DNA of 64,000 nt from Agroathelia rolfsii (GCA_018343915.1 JABRWF010000001.1:2976001-3040000), one strand, 5' to 3'. Shown: positions 22,818 through 36,173, numbered from the stretch's first letter. Notes: a model not told the origin generated them from the letters alone. Translations and numbers: made by a program.

Positions 22818-24500
22818 TTATACGACAGGAGTAGCGGGCCGTGCCTTACTTACTTTCCTACCCCACCAGGACTTGACTGGCTGGGCCCTGCGCTGGGCCG
22901 CCGTGGTCTCACCAAACTCGATTTCACCATTACCGTCCTCGCCAGAGACGCCACTCTTCACGGACACGAATGCACTGTCCATACTCTCGAAGCTAGCAAC
23001 TGACTCCGCGGGACCGGGACCAGGCGGGAGGGTGCCATCGCCGGTGTCGAGCTTGCCCCGTCTAGAGGGGTACGGCGCGTAGTACGTGAACGGCGATGGG
23101 CGCTGAGAGGTGCTCGGCACAGGATTAAAAAGTGCCTCGATCAGAACCTCGGTCGCCCTCAGGCCAACCGTCGATGGAATGTGGTCCAGGTCAATATCGG
23201 AAGCACGTAAAGGTTTCTTGATCGTGCTCGCATTCGAACGAGACTGCGAATGCCGCAGGGAAAGGGTATCTAAAACTTCTAGTGTACGTGGGCGTGTCCG
23301 ATAGACATCATTCTCGAGTATACCCGCTACACCGCCGAAGATCTCGCCCTTTGGCAGGGGCGGAGCGATATATGAAGATTCTCCGCCGACATGATTAACT
23401 TCAATGGTCAGCTATGTTTGAGCATTAAAATATAGAACGCTTCCACACGCAGACATTAACTAAAAAAGGAGCTCACCCGAAGCGTAGCATTCGTCTTGCT
23501 TTCTCGTAATAGGTATCGGCGAGTTACCGAGCCGGCGTTAACATATTCGGCAAGATTAAGATAAACCGCTCCGAGGCGGGGATTGCTAGGAGCATCGATA
23601 TCGCCTGGTATGACTCGCTGGCGAGAAGCAATGTGAGACATATGGGGATGTATTATTAAAGGAAGTGAAGGTCTAGACCCTTACTTGTAATACGACCAGT
23701 TTCAGTGGACTGGTTTGCAATTCTCGCGTATCGCGGTCAATGGCCATCTGAACGACGACATTCACGGTATGCTCCCAATTGACGCCGTGTTCTCTTAGGG
23801 GCAAATACGCCGTCATTCCAAGTGGTGCGGAGTATCCTTCAGCGGAACTATCAAAGGTCATGTTTTCGCGAGTCGGGGACCGTGGCGCGGCAGATGATAT
23901 CGACTGATTATCCGATGCACGACGAGCACCTGATTTAGCATAGGCGTTGGTATGGGATGCAGCAGTATGAGCAGAGTTCATCGAGATGTTGCTATCCATT
24001 AGAGCTGAAGATGCCGAGCTGCTGGAGGAGAAACTGCGGGTGGGATGAATGTCCGATGTGACCACGACTGCTGGCACAAGACCAGATTGAGAAGTCTGTG
24101 AGCCATCGTTTGTGTCGTTGTCATTGTCATCATCACTATCGTCGCTCAGATCTCGGGGCTTCGAGGGCCCTGGTGATGCCTGCATGGCTCTCTCCTTGCC
24201 CTTTGGTTTGACCTTTTGAAGGAATCCGCCTGAGCGATTTGCTTGCGCCTTCCTGAATTTCCATCGAACGCCAAATTCTCCCCGTACGAGTGGTACACTG
24301 GAAATCTGGTGTATGTGGAGCTTGACGTGGAAGAGCGCGTGATGTGGAAATAGATGGTGAATATGGGTAAGGAAAGTACTCTGGTGAATGGGGGTTGTTG
24401 GACGAGTTGCCTCTTGAGAACTAATACTAGCTGCTCTAGTCATTCCAGCTGGCTGAACGTTGCTGCTCAAGTTGGCGCCTTGTCTGTGTGTTGGCTGCAT
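22818..24500 (-). CDS. N-terminal C2 (EEIG1/EHBP1-type) domain protein
   Basis: Three exons (complement of 23685-24500, 23477-23617, 22818-23411) give 516 residues. A short polar leader is followed by HHLFPHHALFHVKLHIHQIS and PLVRGEFGVRWKFRK, the signature start of the NT-type C2 domain found in EEIG1/FAM102 and EHBP1 proteins. The domain is interrupted by a long acidic Ser/Asp-rich insertion (about residues 105-215) and then resumes with GVNWEHTVNVVVQM and LGAVYLNLAEYV, its last strands. Such domains typically bind membranes or small GTPase partners, so a role in endocytic or cytoskeletal traffic is likely by family. The C-terminal third is low complexity with Pro/Gly/Ser. The gene is divergent from RSC9. 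Confidence 0.75.
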
Positions 24501-24977
24501 GTTGACTCGGAGTCTCCAAAGTGGTAATCAAGCGTCGAATGGGAGCATCAATAGTCTGTGATGGGGTTGGCTGTGTTCACAGGATACGTAGGAGAGCTGC
24601 TGAACGCGAGTTAAAATATTTTGGGCAGTGCTCGGAGTTAGAGATTCATGGTGAAAGAGAGAGAGGGAGAGAACGAGCCTAGGGGCGGACAGGGACTCGC
24701 CAGTAAGGGCGCACCGAGTCTGCCATAAATAAAGGGTGATGCAACAGCTGGTCCGGAAGCAGATGCTGACTCACCCATGCTGACTATTTCTCATGGCAAC
24801 TGGATTCATCACTGATAAAATATCTCCTTGTAGTGCCTAGGCCCCCTGTCCAGAATTAAATTATTGCAGCATGGATGAGCCCTGATAAATGCTTGCCGGA
24901 TGATTGATTGCGAGTTGCAGAAAGAAGAGAAAACGCGTGACAAGACGCGGTCTGTGACACTGTAACAGACGCGTCCA
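24501..24977. promoter_or_regulatory. Shared promoter region, C2 gene and RSC9
   Basis: 477 bases between divergent starts. It has no ORF of note and contains purine runs (GAGAGAGGGAGAGAA near 24657-24673). Confidence 0.5.
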
Positions 24978-27110
24978 ATGACTTCGAATTCCTACGCCGC
25001 TGCTACAAAATATTATGGGACTGCTCAGAGGACACAGGCAAACACCTCTGATGATTATGAAAGTAGCGTATCTGTCTTCTGAATCGATTCAGAGCACATT
25101 ACCTGACATGTGCGATCCCAGGATGGTACACAGAGACGACGCCTAACAACCGCATGTTGTTGTCTCTCCGCTCTGGCATAGACTCTGAGATCGAATGGGC
25201 ACTTGACCGTTTATGTCGTCTCTGTCACAATGAACAATTTCTTCTCAAGGCAATCCCAGGCCTGACAGAGGCCCTCTACGAGTGGCCTGAATATTACGTG
25301 CGTGAGGGTGCCCAAAAGATCGCTAAAACACAGGGCATGTTCTCTCTCGACCCAGTACAGGCTGTACACACCAGACACGCCCTCGATTCGCTCTTCGTCT
25401 TACGAAATTCTGCATCCAATGAACCCAATGCCACGGAACTGGGCAAGTCACCACGAGCCAAACGTCTCATTGTCTCGATCCTACACAACATTCACCCTGA
25501 TTCGTCAACCAACATCGAATTTCTGTTGCATGCAATTGACCTGCTGTACACTATCATCCCTTCCATACCCATTCCAAAAACACCTGACTCTCAAGATGAC
25601 CCCATAAAACCTCTGGATGAGCTAGCCGGATCTTCCAAGGACCGATCATTGATAATTTCCTCATTCAATTGCCTGAATGCCATTTACGCCAACAACCAAT
25701 CAAACCTGCACCGTATCACGGAAGACTCTCCGACGTTCCGCGCATCCCTGCAATATCTGCCACTCTTTGTCGATAAGCAACTCGTAGATGCCGCAGTCAA
25801 TTATCTGTACTCATATCTTAGCCATCCGGGCATGACAAAATCTTTCTTGCTCCACAAGGATATGCCGAGCGTGCTCAAGCTGTTGGTAAACCTCATGATA
25901 AGCGAGCAGATCGAGGAAAAAGTAGAAGAGGATATCACGAGCGAAGTCAAGGCTGTAACACCCCCAGAATACGCTACCAGAGTCCATGATCTGACTTCAG
26001 AGGAATTGGAGATGCTTCTCCCTAGCGGGGAACCACAAAGATGTTTTGATTGGTACGTTTTTTTTCCCTCCTTGATTCAAAATCGTCATTTGTAGATTGA
26101 CGCAAGGTAAACACTACAGGATGCGTCTCATGTTTGTCGCCTCTCCTCAAGGCGAGCTGACTCAAGTTGACTTTTGGAACCTATATAAGGACGCATTCGC
26201 ACCGCATCAGGAGCGTTTCCCCATGTTGGTCGCATCCGACGTGATAAAAAATGTCAGCACCGTCTTCCCGCAAGCACAGGCCATGGTTCTCCCTGGCCCA
26301 CCCCCCAAGTTCGTTGTGCGTGGCGTCATCCGGCGGACAGATATTGTTGATAACAAGGACATGTTTGTCTGTCTCTGGCAACGAGGGGCGTGTGGTGCCT
26401 CATGCGAGTCGCTCTCGGCGCTATACCAGCATGTCACCCAGGAGCATATCATGGATCAAGATCAAAATCAGACCCAGCCCAACGGAGCAACTACGCAGGG
26501 CGAGGAGAGTGCAGGTCAGAGTCATGCATGTCTCTGGCACACCTGTCCCACTACGGCACTCCCATCCAAAGAGAGACTTCGCCAGCACGTCCTCACGCAT
26601 CTCGGCAGTCGTCCTCTCCCCTCTTCCAACAATCAGATTCAAAACGGCGTAGAGGCAGGAGCGACAGCCACCACCGGCAGTCCGAAAACGTCCCGGCCAC
26701 TCCCGCCCCCGGGCCGAACGGTAATTAACTACACACGCGCCTCGTCCAGCGCAACACCTTCCTCAACGGCGCTGACAGCCCTGCTCTGCATCCGCCTCCT
26801 CTTCCGCGCCTCGTTCGTCACCGGGCGTGAAGTCGCACCCAAGCCTGACGCGGACCACTTTGGTTTCCCCGGTATCGTAGAGGAGGAAGTGCCGTCGGCG
26901 GAGGACGGCGCTGTTGGCGATGCAATGGATATCGACGTTGGTGGCGCTGGTGGGGAGGAAGAGGGCCAGCACGAGCGCGCGGGAGAGAGGCGCGGGCGTC
27001 GGGCGTTTGTTGGTGTTAGACGGTTGTTGGAGAACGTGAAGATGCCAGCGCAAGAGGAGGTGTTGAGTGGGTGGATATCGGAAATGATCGATGCCGGACT
27101 GGACGGCTAG
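24978..27110 (+). CDS. RSC9: RSC/SWI-SNF chromatin remodelling subunit Rsc9
   Basis: Three exons (24978-25062, 25122-26052, 26120-27110) give 668 residues. Rsc9 is a subunit of the RSC-type ATP-dependent remodeller, related to human ARID2. The N-terminal part reads WYTETTPNNRMLLSLRSGID and EIEWALDRLCRLCHNEQFLL, the well-conserved start of fungal Rsc9, followed by an all-helical armadillo-like region to about residue 330. The next conserved segment is FWNLYKDAF. Two C2H2-like zinc motifs follow: CLWQRGACGASCESLSALYQ with HVTQEH at about residue 422, and CLWHTC with HVLTH at about residue 475. The C-terminal third has an acidic patch. The second intron's acceptor at 26119 was chosen over two closer AGs because those give stops. 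The gene is divergent from the C2 gene. Confidence 0.82.
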
Positions 27111-27599
27111 GTCGGCGAGTTGGGTAGGTATTGCTTAGAATAGGATTACTCAGCCTGTCGTTGCTCTTATATTCTTTCATCCCCCTATTGTCATTCAGTT
27201 AACATCGCAAAATATATTGTAAAAATCGTTAGTAAAAAAAAGTATGGCCATGTTTGGGGACAAGGGTATAAAACGCTACTCTGGTCATCAACTACAACAA
27301 ATACAATGGCAGGAAGGCAAGAAAAGCTTTCAGGAGTCATGACATGTGAACGTAACGCGGTTGGCTGATCGGTACAACTTCGTACAAGACGGATTGTATC
27401 AATCGAGCTACAAAAAGGTAAGGACTTGAGGTACACTAAGTGGTCCAAGAACAGTAAAAGGGACAAGATATTGGTAGGGAGGACACAGAGAGAAAGAGAA
27501 ATGGGAGGGATCAAGAAGAACAAACAGAAGTTTCCAGGAAATGTGTATGTATAGGCCGGCTGAGGAGATCACTCGAGAATTTTTGATATCTTGAACAGC
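27111..27599. other. Convergent 3' spacer
   Basis: Between the stops of RSC9 (+) and the CSC1-like gene (-). No supported gene. Confidence 0.5.
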
Positions 27600-30428
27600 T
27601 TACGCTGAGCTACCACCATACCATGCCTGTAAAGAAATGAAAAGAGATGCATCAGTAATCCAGGCGCTGGGCAACAATGAAATCAGAACTCCTTACCTCA
27701 TCAGGCGGGCTACGCTGCACAAATGTCTTGCCCTGCGCATCCATCTGCGTATAAGTCGTGCTTGCAGTAATACCCTCCGCATTGAGCTTGTCCGCCTCCG
27801 CGCGACCAATGCCCAATGTATCATCCGCGATCCAAATCACCGGTTGAGGCTTCCATGTCGCCGGGTTATCAAATGCGCGCTCATGCAGACCAGTCGTGTT
27901 CCCGTACGGTTCACCCGCATGCTTCTGCTGCTGCTCAACACGGTTCTGGCGCACGAGCTCTGCGTCCGAACCAGCAGCATCTTCGTTACTGTTCGTAGTG
28001 ACGTAGCTCGGGTCGAGGTAGGTCAGGCGACGCAGGCTGTACTTGTGCTGCAGCCAGATCTGGTACAGGACTGTAACAGCGATCGTGATAGCGAACACGA
28101 TACCGCCGCCAACGCCAATGGGAGCAGTGCCCCCAGTACCATCGGCGTTCTTACGAAGAAGGAAGAACAGACCGGTAAGGCAGATCTCGGCGATGTAGAG
28201 CGAGGTGAAAATAGTCGTGAGCGCTTTGTTGTACATCAGGCCGCCGGTTTCGAGGTATGTAGGCTGGTCCATGACCCAAATGAAGAGGTACTTATAGGCG
28301 ACATAGAGTAAGGCTATTGCGACGACTCCGAAGCCAATGAGCACGGGCTGAATTATAGTGTAGACGATTGTGATGCAGGTCAATAGAGCAATGGGCGGCC
28401 ATGCAGTAGAAAGTTGGATGGAAGCCAGCTTGTAGTCGTATGTGTAGGCCTTGCGTGGTGTGTTTCCGCGCAGGAAAGTAAGCTTGCTCATGATGAATGG
28501 TACGATACGCGAGCTGGTTTTACTAGAGCTGGAGAGACTGGTGGTAATGACAAACGTAAGGAAGAAAATGGAAGCGGTAGGTAGTTTCTTGGCCAGGATA
28601 GAAGGTGCTTGTTGTGGGTTCTTGGTGAGGTTACTAAGTGAACCAATGATACCGGAAGATACGGTGACGATAAGGAAGCCATGGATGACTTGGAAAAGCC
28701 AGAAACGAGCAAAGAGCTGAAGAAAGATAAGCTCTTGACCAATGAAATATAGTTTCAGATATTGATCTTACCTTGCGTTCGATTTCACTCTGACGGGTTT
28801 CGCCTTGCAGCTTGACAATGAGCCTCAAGAAGACAGGCAAGAGCATGAAAAGGACAGCAAGCATCACAGGCGGCAAGATGCCCTGAATGATGCCTTGAAC
28901 AACGGAGGGAATTTTATTGATCCAGTGCAAGAACGAGGTGCTATTGGCCAGTGTGTTTATGTTACTGACAATACCCACAAACGCTACCAAGGGAAGCCAG
29001 ATAACTGCAAGTGCATGTCAGTAAAATTTATCATTTCTAGAAAGCTCAAGACTTACTGATCAGCCCAATTGTAAGCGCCCAGCTGATAACAGTGCGTATA
29101 AACTTCATATTCGGAGACATGGAGATGTTGCTCCAGACAACCTATTATCACCATCAAAGACATGCTTCAAAAGTTATTAATAATCAAGGAGGCCTTACCT
29201 CTTCGGGAACAACATCAACACCAGAAGCGATACGTCTGCCGCCGGGCTGCTTCTGGACGAGTTCACAGAAGCGATGTGCGCTAGCCTGGGAAGTGAAGCG
29301 GATGAAAGCTGTATTTCCCAGAGGTGCATCCGCCAAGTTGGCTCGTTCTGTCTCCAGGAGCTGGTTCTGCTCACGAATGAAGTTGGGTGAGTAATCCATC
29401 GTATCGACTTTTTTGCTAATGAGGGGCAATCCAAGGCGGTGCGTGGGACGCTTCTTCGTAGGGATGTAGCGCAGCCACAAATCTCCTTGTTCAGCCCCCT
29501 CTCCCTCTGCCGGAACTTTGCCCTTACGGACACGTTTAGCGGCCAGAGCCTGAATATCGGTTTCACCGGCCTCAAGCTTAAGGCATTCCTTGTTACGTGC
29601 GTCAAAGATCTTTTCCATGTGGTCCACTTTGCGCGAAAGCCAGACTTGTTCGACCGCCTCGCCAGTAACGACACCACCGGCAAGATCGCGCAAGGAGGCC
29701 TCGGACATGATATTGGCCGGGACGTTGGAGATAATTACAGTACGACTGCGCGCCGAAGCCAGATGCTCCGGGGACGATAGATACGTCTGGCGCACGGCAA
29801 AGAAGTGCTGATACTCCTTGTGCAGGTTGTAAAGAATCCACACTGATTTGGCACGTGATCAGCCGGTTGCTATTCTAGATAAACTAAAGCACCCACCAAA
29901 GTACAAAACACCCAGAACAATGTAAGCAGCAAGGCGGTTCTGGTGTTGTGTATCCACATTGCCGATGATGAACATATTTAGGCCCTTTTGCCCGTAGCCA
30001 CCCGTACCAGCAATGGGCATGAGAATGGCCCAGGTGAGGAACCAGAAGGGAAGGAAGAGAATGAGTGATAGACGCAAAAAACGGATGAAGAAGTAAGCAT
30101 CTGGGCCATTGAAGTTGAGTACGGTAGTGTTCGGTTCTCGTATTATATCCCTAAACCAGCCGAATATGCCCTTGGGTAGTTCATGAGGTCGCTTTCTGTA
30201 CAAGAAAGTGAAGACAGTGAGAAATAGCGTATATTTGGGACGTTTTTAAGGAATCACCGCTTACCCCTCAGGCGAGAGTTCCCAGCGAGGCTGGAACACC
30301 TTTCGATATTTTGCATGGAGAGCGATAAAGACTACGGTGAGGGCACCAAAGACGACGAGGCCCAATACGAGCGCAGAGACAAAAGTGGGAGTGTTACTCT
30401 TATTGGCGTCTTGGCTGGTGGCGGACAT
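27600..30428 (-). CDS. CSC1/OSCA (TMEM63)-type membrane channel
   Basis: Seven exons (complement of 30265-30428, 29897-30195, 29199-29842, 29057-29141, 28772-29004, 27697-28716, 27600-27626) give 823 residues. The family forms osmotically or mechanically gated cation channels (fungal Csc1, Phm7, Rsn1). The order matches: an N-terminal helix, GKRPHELPKGIFGWFRDIIR, two helices including FFIRFLRLSLILFLPFWFLT, then VWILYNLHKEYQHFFAVRQ. A large cytosolic domain with RTVIISNVPANIM and NTAFIRFTSQASAH follows, then a cluster of C-terminal helices starting WSNISMSPNMKFIRTVISWA. A conserved QPTYLETGGLMYNKAL segment sits between late helices. The last 27-base exon encodes AWYGGSSA. Plasma or endomembrane location cannot be told from sequence. 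Confidence 0.85.
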
Positions 30429-30909
30429 TGTCCAAGATAGAGAGCGGGAGGGTGGAGTGCGCTGGTCTGTTTTTTATATTGTGCACTAGTGTGTTGACAG
30501 GTGACGTATATGAATGGCTACACTGATGCCCTGCTGACGAGGTGGAGGTGGTCAGAGAGCGCTCTAGTTCGACCTCACTAGCGGATAGGGGGCAGAACGG
30601 AGACGATGAACCCAGTAAAGAGTCAACCAAGGGTATCAAGACCGATGGCAATGAAGAGAGAAAAGAAAAAAATAGGAGAGGAGAGTGCCTGTTTTATCTG
30701 CTGCCATATACCTAATATTAGATGAACGCATCGCCGTGACATACTCATATGGGTGTGACAGTGTAACGGACTTTGCGCGCGATCGCCAGCAGCGCACTGC
30801 TTCGATCGGCGCTTGATATGTCTATTGCCGGTTCAGTGACTACTACTTGAAGTATCAATGTCACGGTTACTGTATCATAACATCTAACTAGTATTCACTA
30901 TACAAGCGT
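30429..30909. promoter_or_regulatory. Promoter of CSC1-like gene and 3' flank of ABC gene
   Basis: Wait-free tandem arrangement on the minus strand: the CSC1-like gene starts at 30428 and the ABC gene, also minus, ends at 30910. The region therefore lies upstream of the CSC1-like gene and abuts the 3' end of the ABC gene. A minus frame at 30400-30651 has no motif. Confidence 0.45.
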
Positions 30910-33900
30910 CTACAATTGAGAGCGGACGAGCTGCAATATAGTTATAAGATTGGGTTACTGCCACAGAACTGCTGCAGATAAAAAAAAAACACTCACATCA
31001 TAATACCGCCCTCTTCTCTTCACCAGGCTAGCATGAGTCCCGGTCTCAACAATCCTACCGTCTTCCACAACATGGATCACATCCGCATCCCGAATCGTCG
31101 ACAGCCGGTGAGCAACCACGACCGTCGTCCGTCCCTTGGACGCCTGGTCTAGGGCTTGTTGCACAGCTCGTTCTGATTCCGCGTCCAATGCCTAAACATC
31201 AAATAGCCGGGAGAGAAGGGGAGAAAAGGAAAACATAGCTATTGTTGAGGAACCGGCGGACAACTAAATAGACAGAAATGGTGCAAAACTTACCGAAGTG
31301 GCCTCATCCAGCTACAAGAAGAAGAGAACGTAGCCCCCCAAACAACGTGCCAGCACAGCAGTCAGCCCATGATCTAATCAGTGATCAGCCAAACAATACG
31401 CACCAGGAGTATCCGGGGCTTTCTCAGCAATGCACGGGCGATGCACACACGCTTTTTTAATCACAGCCACGGTATAAAAGTCAGGGGTCTTTTCCGCACT
31501 CGCATGCAGGAACTTGCCGCAACGTACCTGTCTTTGTCCACCGCTCATTTGCCCTCCCTTGAAACCAACATGCGTGTCGAACCCTTGTGGCAGAGACCGG
31601 ATGAAATCAAGGATCGATGCAGACCGACAAACCTCCTCCAATTCTTCAAGAGACACCGCGTGGCCCAATTCAATATTCTCTCTGAACGTCCCATCGTACA
31701 GAACTGCATCCTGACTGACCAGTGCAATCTGACTACGATACGTATTCAAAGGTATGGATCGAATGTCAGCTCCATCAAGAGTGATCGTCCCACGTGATGG
31801 ATCATAAAACCTATTCAAAACTGACAAGATCGTACTCTTCACAAGAAATGATTGAGTCTTCCAAAAATTCTAACAATGATGAAGTTTAAGCTCACCTTGC
31901 CGCCGCCCGACGGCCCACAAAAGGCAACCGTCTGTCCGGCCTGAATATCGATGCTCACACCATCCAATGCTCGATTGGGACGAGACACATATTGTAATGT
32001 GATGTCCTTCAATGCGACGTTACCCTGAACCTGCTTTGGTACTGTTAAAGGCTCGAGCTTGGATATCTTGGGTTTGCGTGTCTCCCAGCGAGAAATGCTC
32101 TGTAGCGCGCCACCAGCCCTGGCAAGGTCGGGCAGATACGTAAACAGACGGCTGGCAGAGACACCTGCAATGACGATAGCTTCAAAGGTGGCGTAGAGAT
32201 GGGAGAGTGAGAGGCGGCCATCGATCAGCTGCAAGCTGCCCCACCACTATGTCATAATTTGTTCAGGGGAACGTCATCTAGAGCGAATTATTGATAATGA
32301 CATACCACGACGATGCTACTGGTGAACAAGACACTAGCAAGCCCCAAGCCAAAAGCCAGACTGCCAAACCACAGAGAGCGGTAGCTCAACCCATTGATCT
32401 CTGCCTGTTTGTCGTAGTATGCTAGGATGGCCTCCTCGCGGCCTAATGCAGCAACAGTCTAAAAAAAAAAGGGGGGGGGGGATATAAGTCTTTGAAAAAC
32501 GCCATCACCTTTATGACAACTCTAGAACTTGCCTTGATAGCGTCAACATGCTCACTGGCCCAACCACTCGCCGCTTCCTGTGGCTTCGAAGATGCTTCTT
32601 CGTGGCGAGCCATCCAAACGACGCTTCCCAGTCCGCAAAACAAGACGACAGGGATCAAGCACAACCCTACAACTGAGAGCCTCCAACTCACTAATGGTGA
32701 AGGTCAGCTATCTTCATAAGCGGGTACACTTCGAAAAAGAAGAACTTGAACTTACAGATGAAACCCATAATCACGGTACCGAGAAGGCTGTACAAAGAAG
32801 GTTTAAGTTAATCTGGGACATTTATATATCACTGGTAGATAAACGTACTTGACGGTCGATACTAATAGCTGTGAAAGGGTCAGACCCATAATGGAGGTTA
32901 CACTACCGACATTATTATTGATAGCTGCGGTAATCGTCCCCGAAGCCTGATCCTGCTGCTCGAAGAACCCGATTTCCTGTGAATAGTGAATGTGCAATGG
33001 GTATCGTGACTATTGAAAGACGTTTATCCTAGCTGTGCATACTTGAACTAAGATCGATCTTAAACTTGATAACCGGAGCTTGCGTGAGATCCTATCGGCG
33101 GCGTATTCCAAAAAGGCTGAACCGCCTGTGATTTGTAACGATTTAAGTATATCTCTGCGAGTGTGAAGGATTTCTCAGTGAGAAACAGGACTTACATAAG
33201 GCGACCAAAACATCCAAAAGAGCCAAAATGAGGAACCACATGCTCCATTTATTGGCTCCCGTTTTCAAAGCGTGAGGGTCATTCTCAATACTGAGGGTAA
33301 CAATGACTTGACCAATGAGGTAGGCCGAAACAGGGAATGAGACACCTCTGGATACTCATGTTCAGATAAACACTTCGTACGGCACATACGAAAATTAGAA
33401 ACGGCATACAAGCATAGTGATCCCAATGCTCCTAATGAAATCCAGGAGCGCTCTTGCCACAAAATACCAGCGAAGCTTCGGATGGTACGTGGAACAATCA
33501 TTTTAGAGGAATCTGAACCATCCTCTAGCTCTTCGAGCGATAGATGCGAAGTTTTATCATCATTGTCTTCAATAGCTTTGGCTGGCGCAAGTCCAGAGGG
33601 TGCAACAGCGTTGTCGTAAGGTTCAGTTTTGACTTCTTCAAGAGTATCCTCCGCTTCTGCATCCATCGTCTGGTGCATGATCAGTGTATGAAATGCCCCC
33701 TGTTTCGCAATTAACTCTTCGTATGTCCCTTCTTCTTCGATCTTTCCCTGACTCATGACAATAATCTTATCTGCCTGCTGTATGGTGCTCAAACGATGTG
33801 CGATCAAACTGGAAACGAAAGATAGGTCAATTAACGTAACCGTCACTTAAAGGCATTACATTACATAGTTGTCATCCCATATTCTTGCTGCTGGACGTGG

Positions 33901-36173
33901 ACACTCTTCATGAGTTCGGCTTCTGTCTCCGAGTCCAAGGCCGAAGTTCCTGAATTCATTCCAATTCATTAGTGGCCCCGCATACACCCTACTTTTAGTC
34001 CTTACGCACCTTCGTCTAAAATCAACACACGAGGCCTAGTGGGGATAAAGTTAATGACGTGTGATAGACCTGAGCAAAAACTCACTAACCTTCTAATGAA
34101 CGCTCTCGCAGCTGCAATCCGCTGCCTTTGACCCCCAGAAAGCACACCATTCCTACCACCCGCAACGACCGTATCCATCCCGTTCGGCAAAGCACTCACA
34201 AACTGCCATGCACACGCCATTTCGAGCGCCTCTTTGACCCTCGCGCGAGTTTCCTTTAGATTCTTTTCACCACTAAATGGGTCATACTCCCATGGAGTGC
34301 CTGTAAGGCCATGCGCGACGTTCTCGAAGATGGAGGACGTAAACAGCTGTGGCTCTTGACTGACGATGCTAATCTGTGAGCGCAGCCATTTGAGATTGAG
34401 TGTGCGGAGGTCGTGCCCGCCAAATTCGATGTATCCGTGTTTTTCGGCGTCAGTGGATGCGGAAGATGGAGGGTCATAGTAGCGGAGCAGGAGGCTACTA
34501 ATAGTCGACTTTCCTGAGCCGGATGCTAGTGAAAATGAAGGCTTAGTATTTCAAGAACCGACCCCGGCATTTATGGGAAAGCATACATCCGACAAGTGCG
34601 GTCACCTCGCCCGGTCTTATATCCATACTAACATTATCAAGGGATTTGATGGTTGGCCTAGACGGATAGGAAAAGGTAAGATGATTTACTTTGATGCCTG
34701 CTTCGTATCCTTTCTCCAATCGCAGGCCATTCACATTGCGGATATCAATGCTTGGTTGTCTTTGAATTTCATCTCGAATGCGAGCCTGAGCAGCGTTGGA
34801 GTCAATGACAGCCGAGATGTGCGGAAGGATATTTGCGACGGCATAGAGAGCGTTGAACCAATTCCAGAAGCAGGTAAAAAGGTTACCCACGGGGAGGTTG
34901 TATCTGACACGCTCGATTCCTCCGTACCAGACTGTGGCGAGTTAATTTCAGATGGACACATACTGGCATAAAGAGCAAAATTAACGTACAAGCAATGCTA
35001 TATACCAGGTTTAGCACGAGGTATGTCACTGCATTTTCGCCGGCTTTGATCGCAGCTCTCTTTAAACTGTCTTTTTCCAGCTACATTTTTCATGTAAGTC
35101 TAGAAAAATCGCTGGCACATAATGAGAAACTTACATCGCGTTGATAATTGTCGTATTTTGCCAAGAGGAAGTTGTTAGCTGCATAAGCTTGTACGATGCG
35201 TACACTGGACACAATTTGCTCGAGGAAGGTGCTTGCTTTGCCCTCAATGTCCAGGGCTCTAGCAGAGACTTTATCGGCAAGTCGAGCCACCTAGTAATTG
35301 CGAGATGAACCTAAACGGATAAAAACCTGGTTTTGATTTAACGGCTTACGATAGTAAACAAAAATGCTCCAACAGGAAGCACGGAGAGAAGTACACCGGC
35401 CAGGCGGGGCGCACGAGTGAAGGCCATGACGACTGAAATAGCATGAGTGGGGTATTGCATATAAAAAAAAAAGGGGGGAAGTTCGACATACCCGCAGTTA
35501 TGAGGGTGCTCGCACTAAAAAATATGAGTGTCTTGATGAGGAGAATATAGTATTGCCATACCTCCAGATCATATAACTCATTTTTTCTCCTACAGCGGCC
35601 TTGATGACGCCCATATCTAATATTCATTTGATTATTGAATTCATCTCGACGCTTTGAGTAATCGGATTAGTTTCCAAACCTTTGATCATCCGCGTGCCCA
35701 CTTCTCCTGGGCCGACTTGTTCAAAGAATACAGCGTCTTGATGAACAATTGAGCTCAAGTACGCTCTCCTTAGTCTGGCCGTTACACGAGAACCGGCGAT
35801 TATGACTAAATGCAATGATTGCTTGGTTATATATCTATGTATATATTCAAGAGTCACGCACAACAGGTCAAAAACAATGTGGACATAACGATCTGGCCCA
35901 CGCCTATGCCGAATAGAGCCAGCGACATGTTACGAGCGAGAGTACGGAGGTCATCAGGAGACTTGGAGGGGTTTGTTATTCCGTTCGTCCAGTAGCCATA
36001 CACCAGGTCTAAGCTAATATAATATGAGCAAGATTAGCATCACACAGAAATAGCAGAACCAATCCATACGCAGGGAAGGAAATGCCGGTAAGCATTGCTG
36101 CAATCGTCCCAATTGCGTATAGGAGCCAGTCTTTCCTGTCTGCATATGAGAAGACATAGAAGAATGCCACCAT
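30910..36173 (-). CDS. Full-size ABCB (multidrug-resistance type) transporter
   Basis: Twenty-five exons from 36173 down to 30910 join without a break into 1257 residues, the usual length of a full ABCB exporter (TMD-NBD-TMD-NBD). NBD1: Walker A GSSGSGKST near 34504-34590, signature LSGGQRQR near 34110-34135, Walker B LILDEGTSALD across the exons at 33949-34035, and H-loop [14 protein letters not shown]2: Walker A GPSGGGKST across 31836-31910, signature MSGGQRQ near 31530-31550, Walker B RILLLDEATSALD across four exons, and H-loop [11 protein letters not shown]. Both sites look catalytically complete. It should export hydrophobic compounds or peptides; the substrate is unknown. The N-terminus is short, with only about ten residues before the first helix. 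One intron begins GC (GCAAGT from 32532 down). Several exons are tiny (18, 21, 23 and 26 bases). Confidence 0.85.
32461..32480. repeat. A(n)G(n) tract forming a polypyrimidine tract
   Basis: A run of A followed by a run of G on the + strand. On the coding (-) strand it is C(n)T(n) directly before the acceptor AG of an ABC-gene intron, so it is the 3' splice-site pyrimidine tract. Confidence 0.8.

Noticed and set aside
27637..28311. 224-codon plus-strand frame
   Set aside because: It is antisense to the long exon of the CSC1-like channel and shows no motif.
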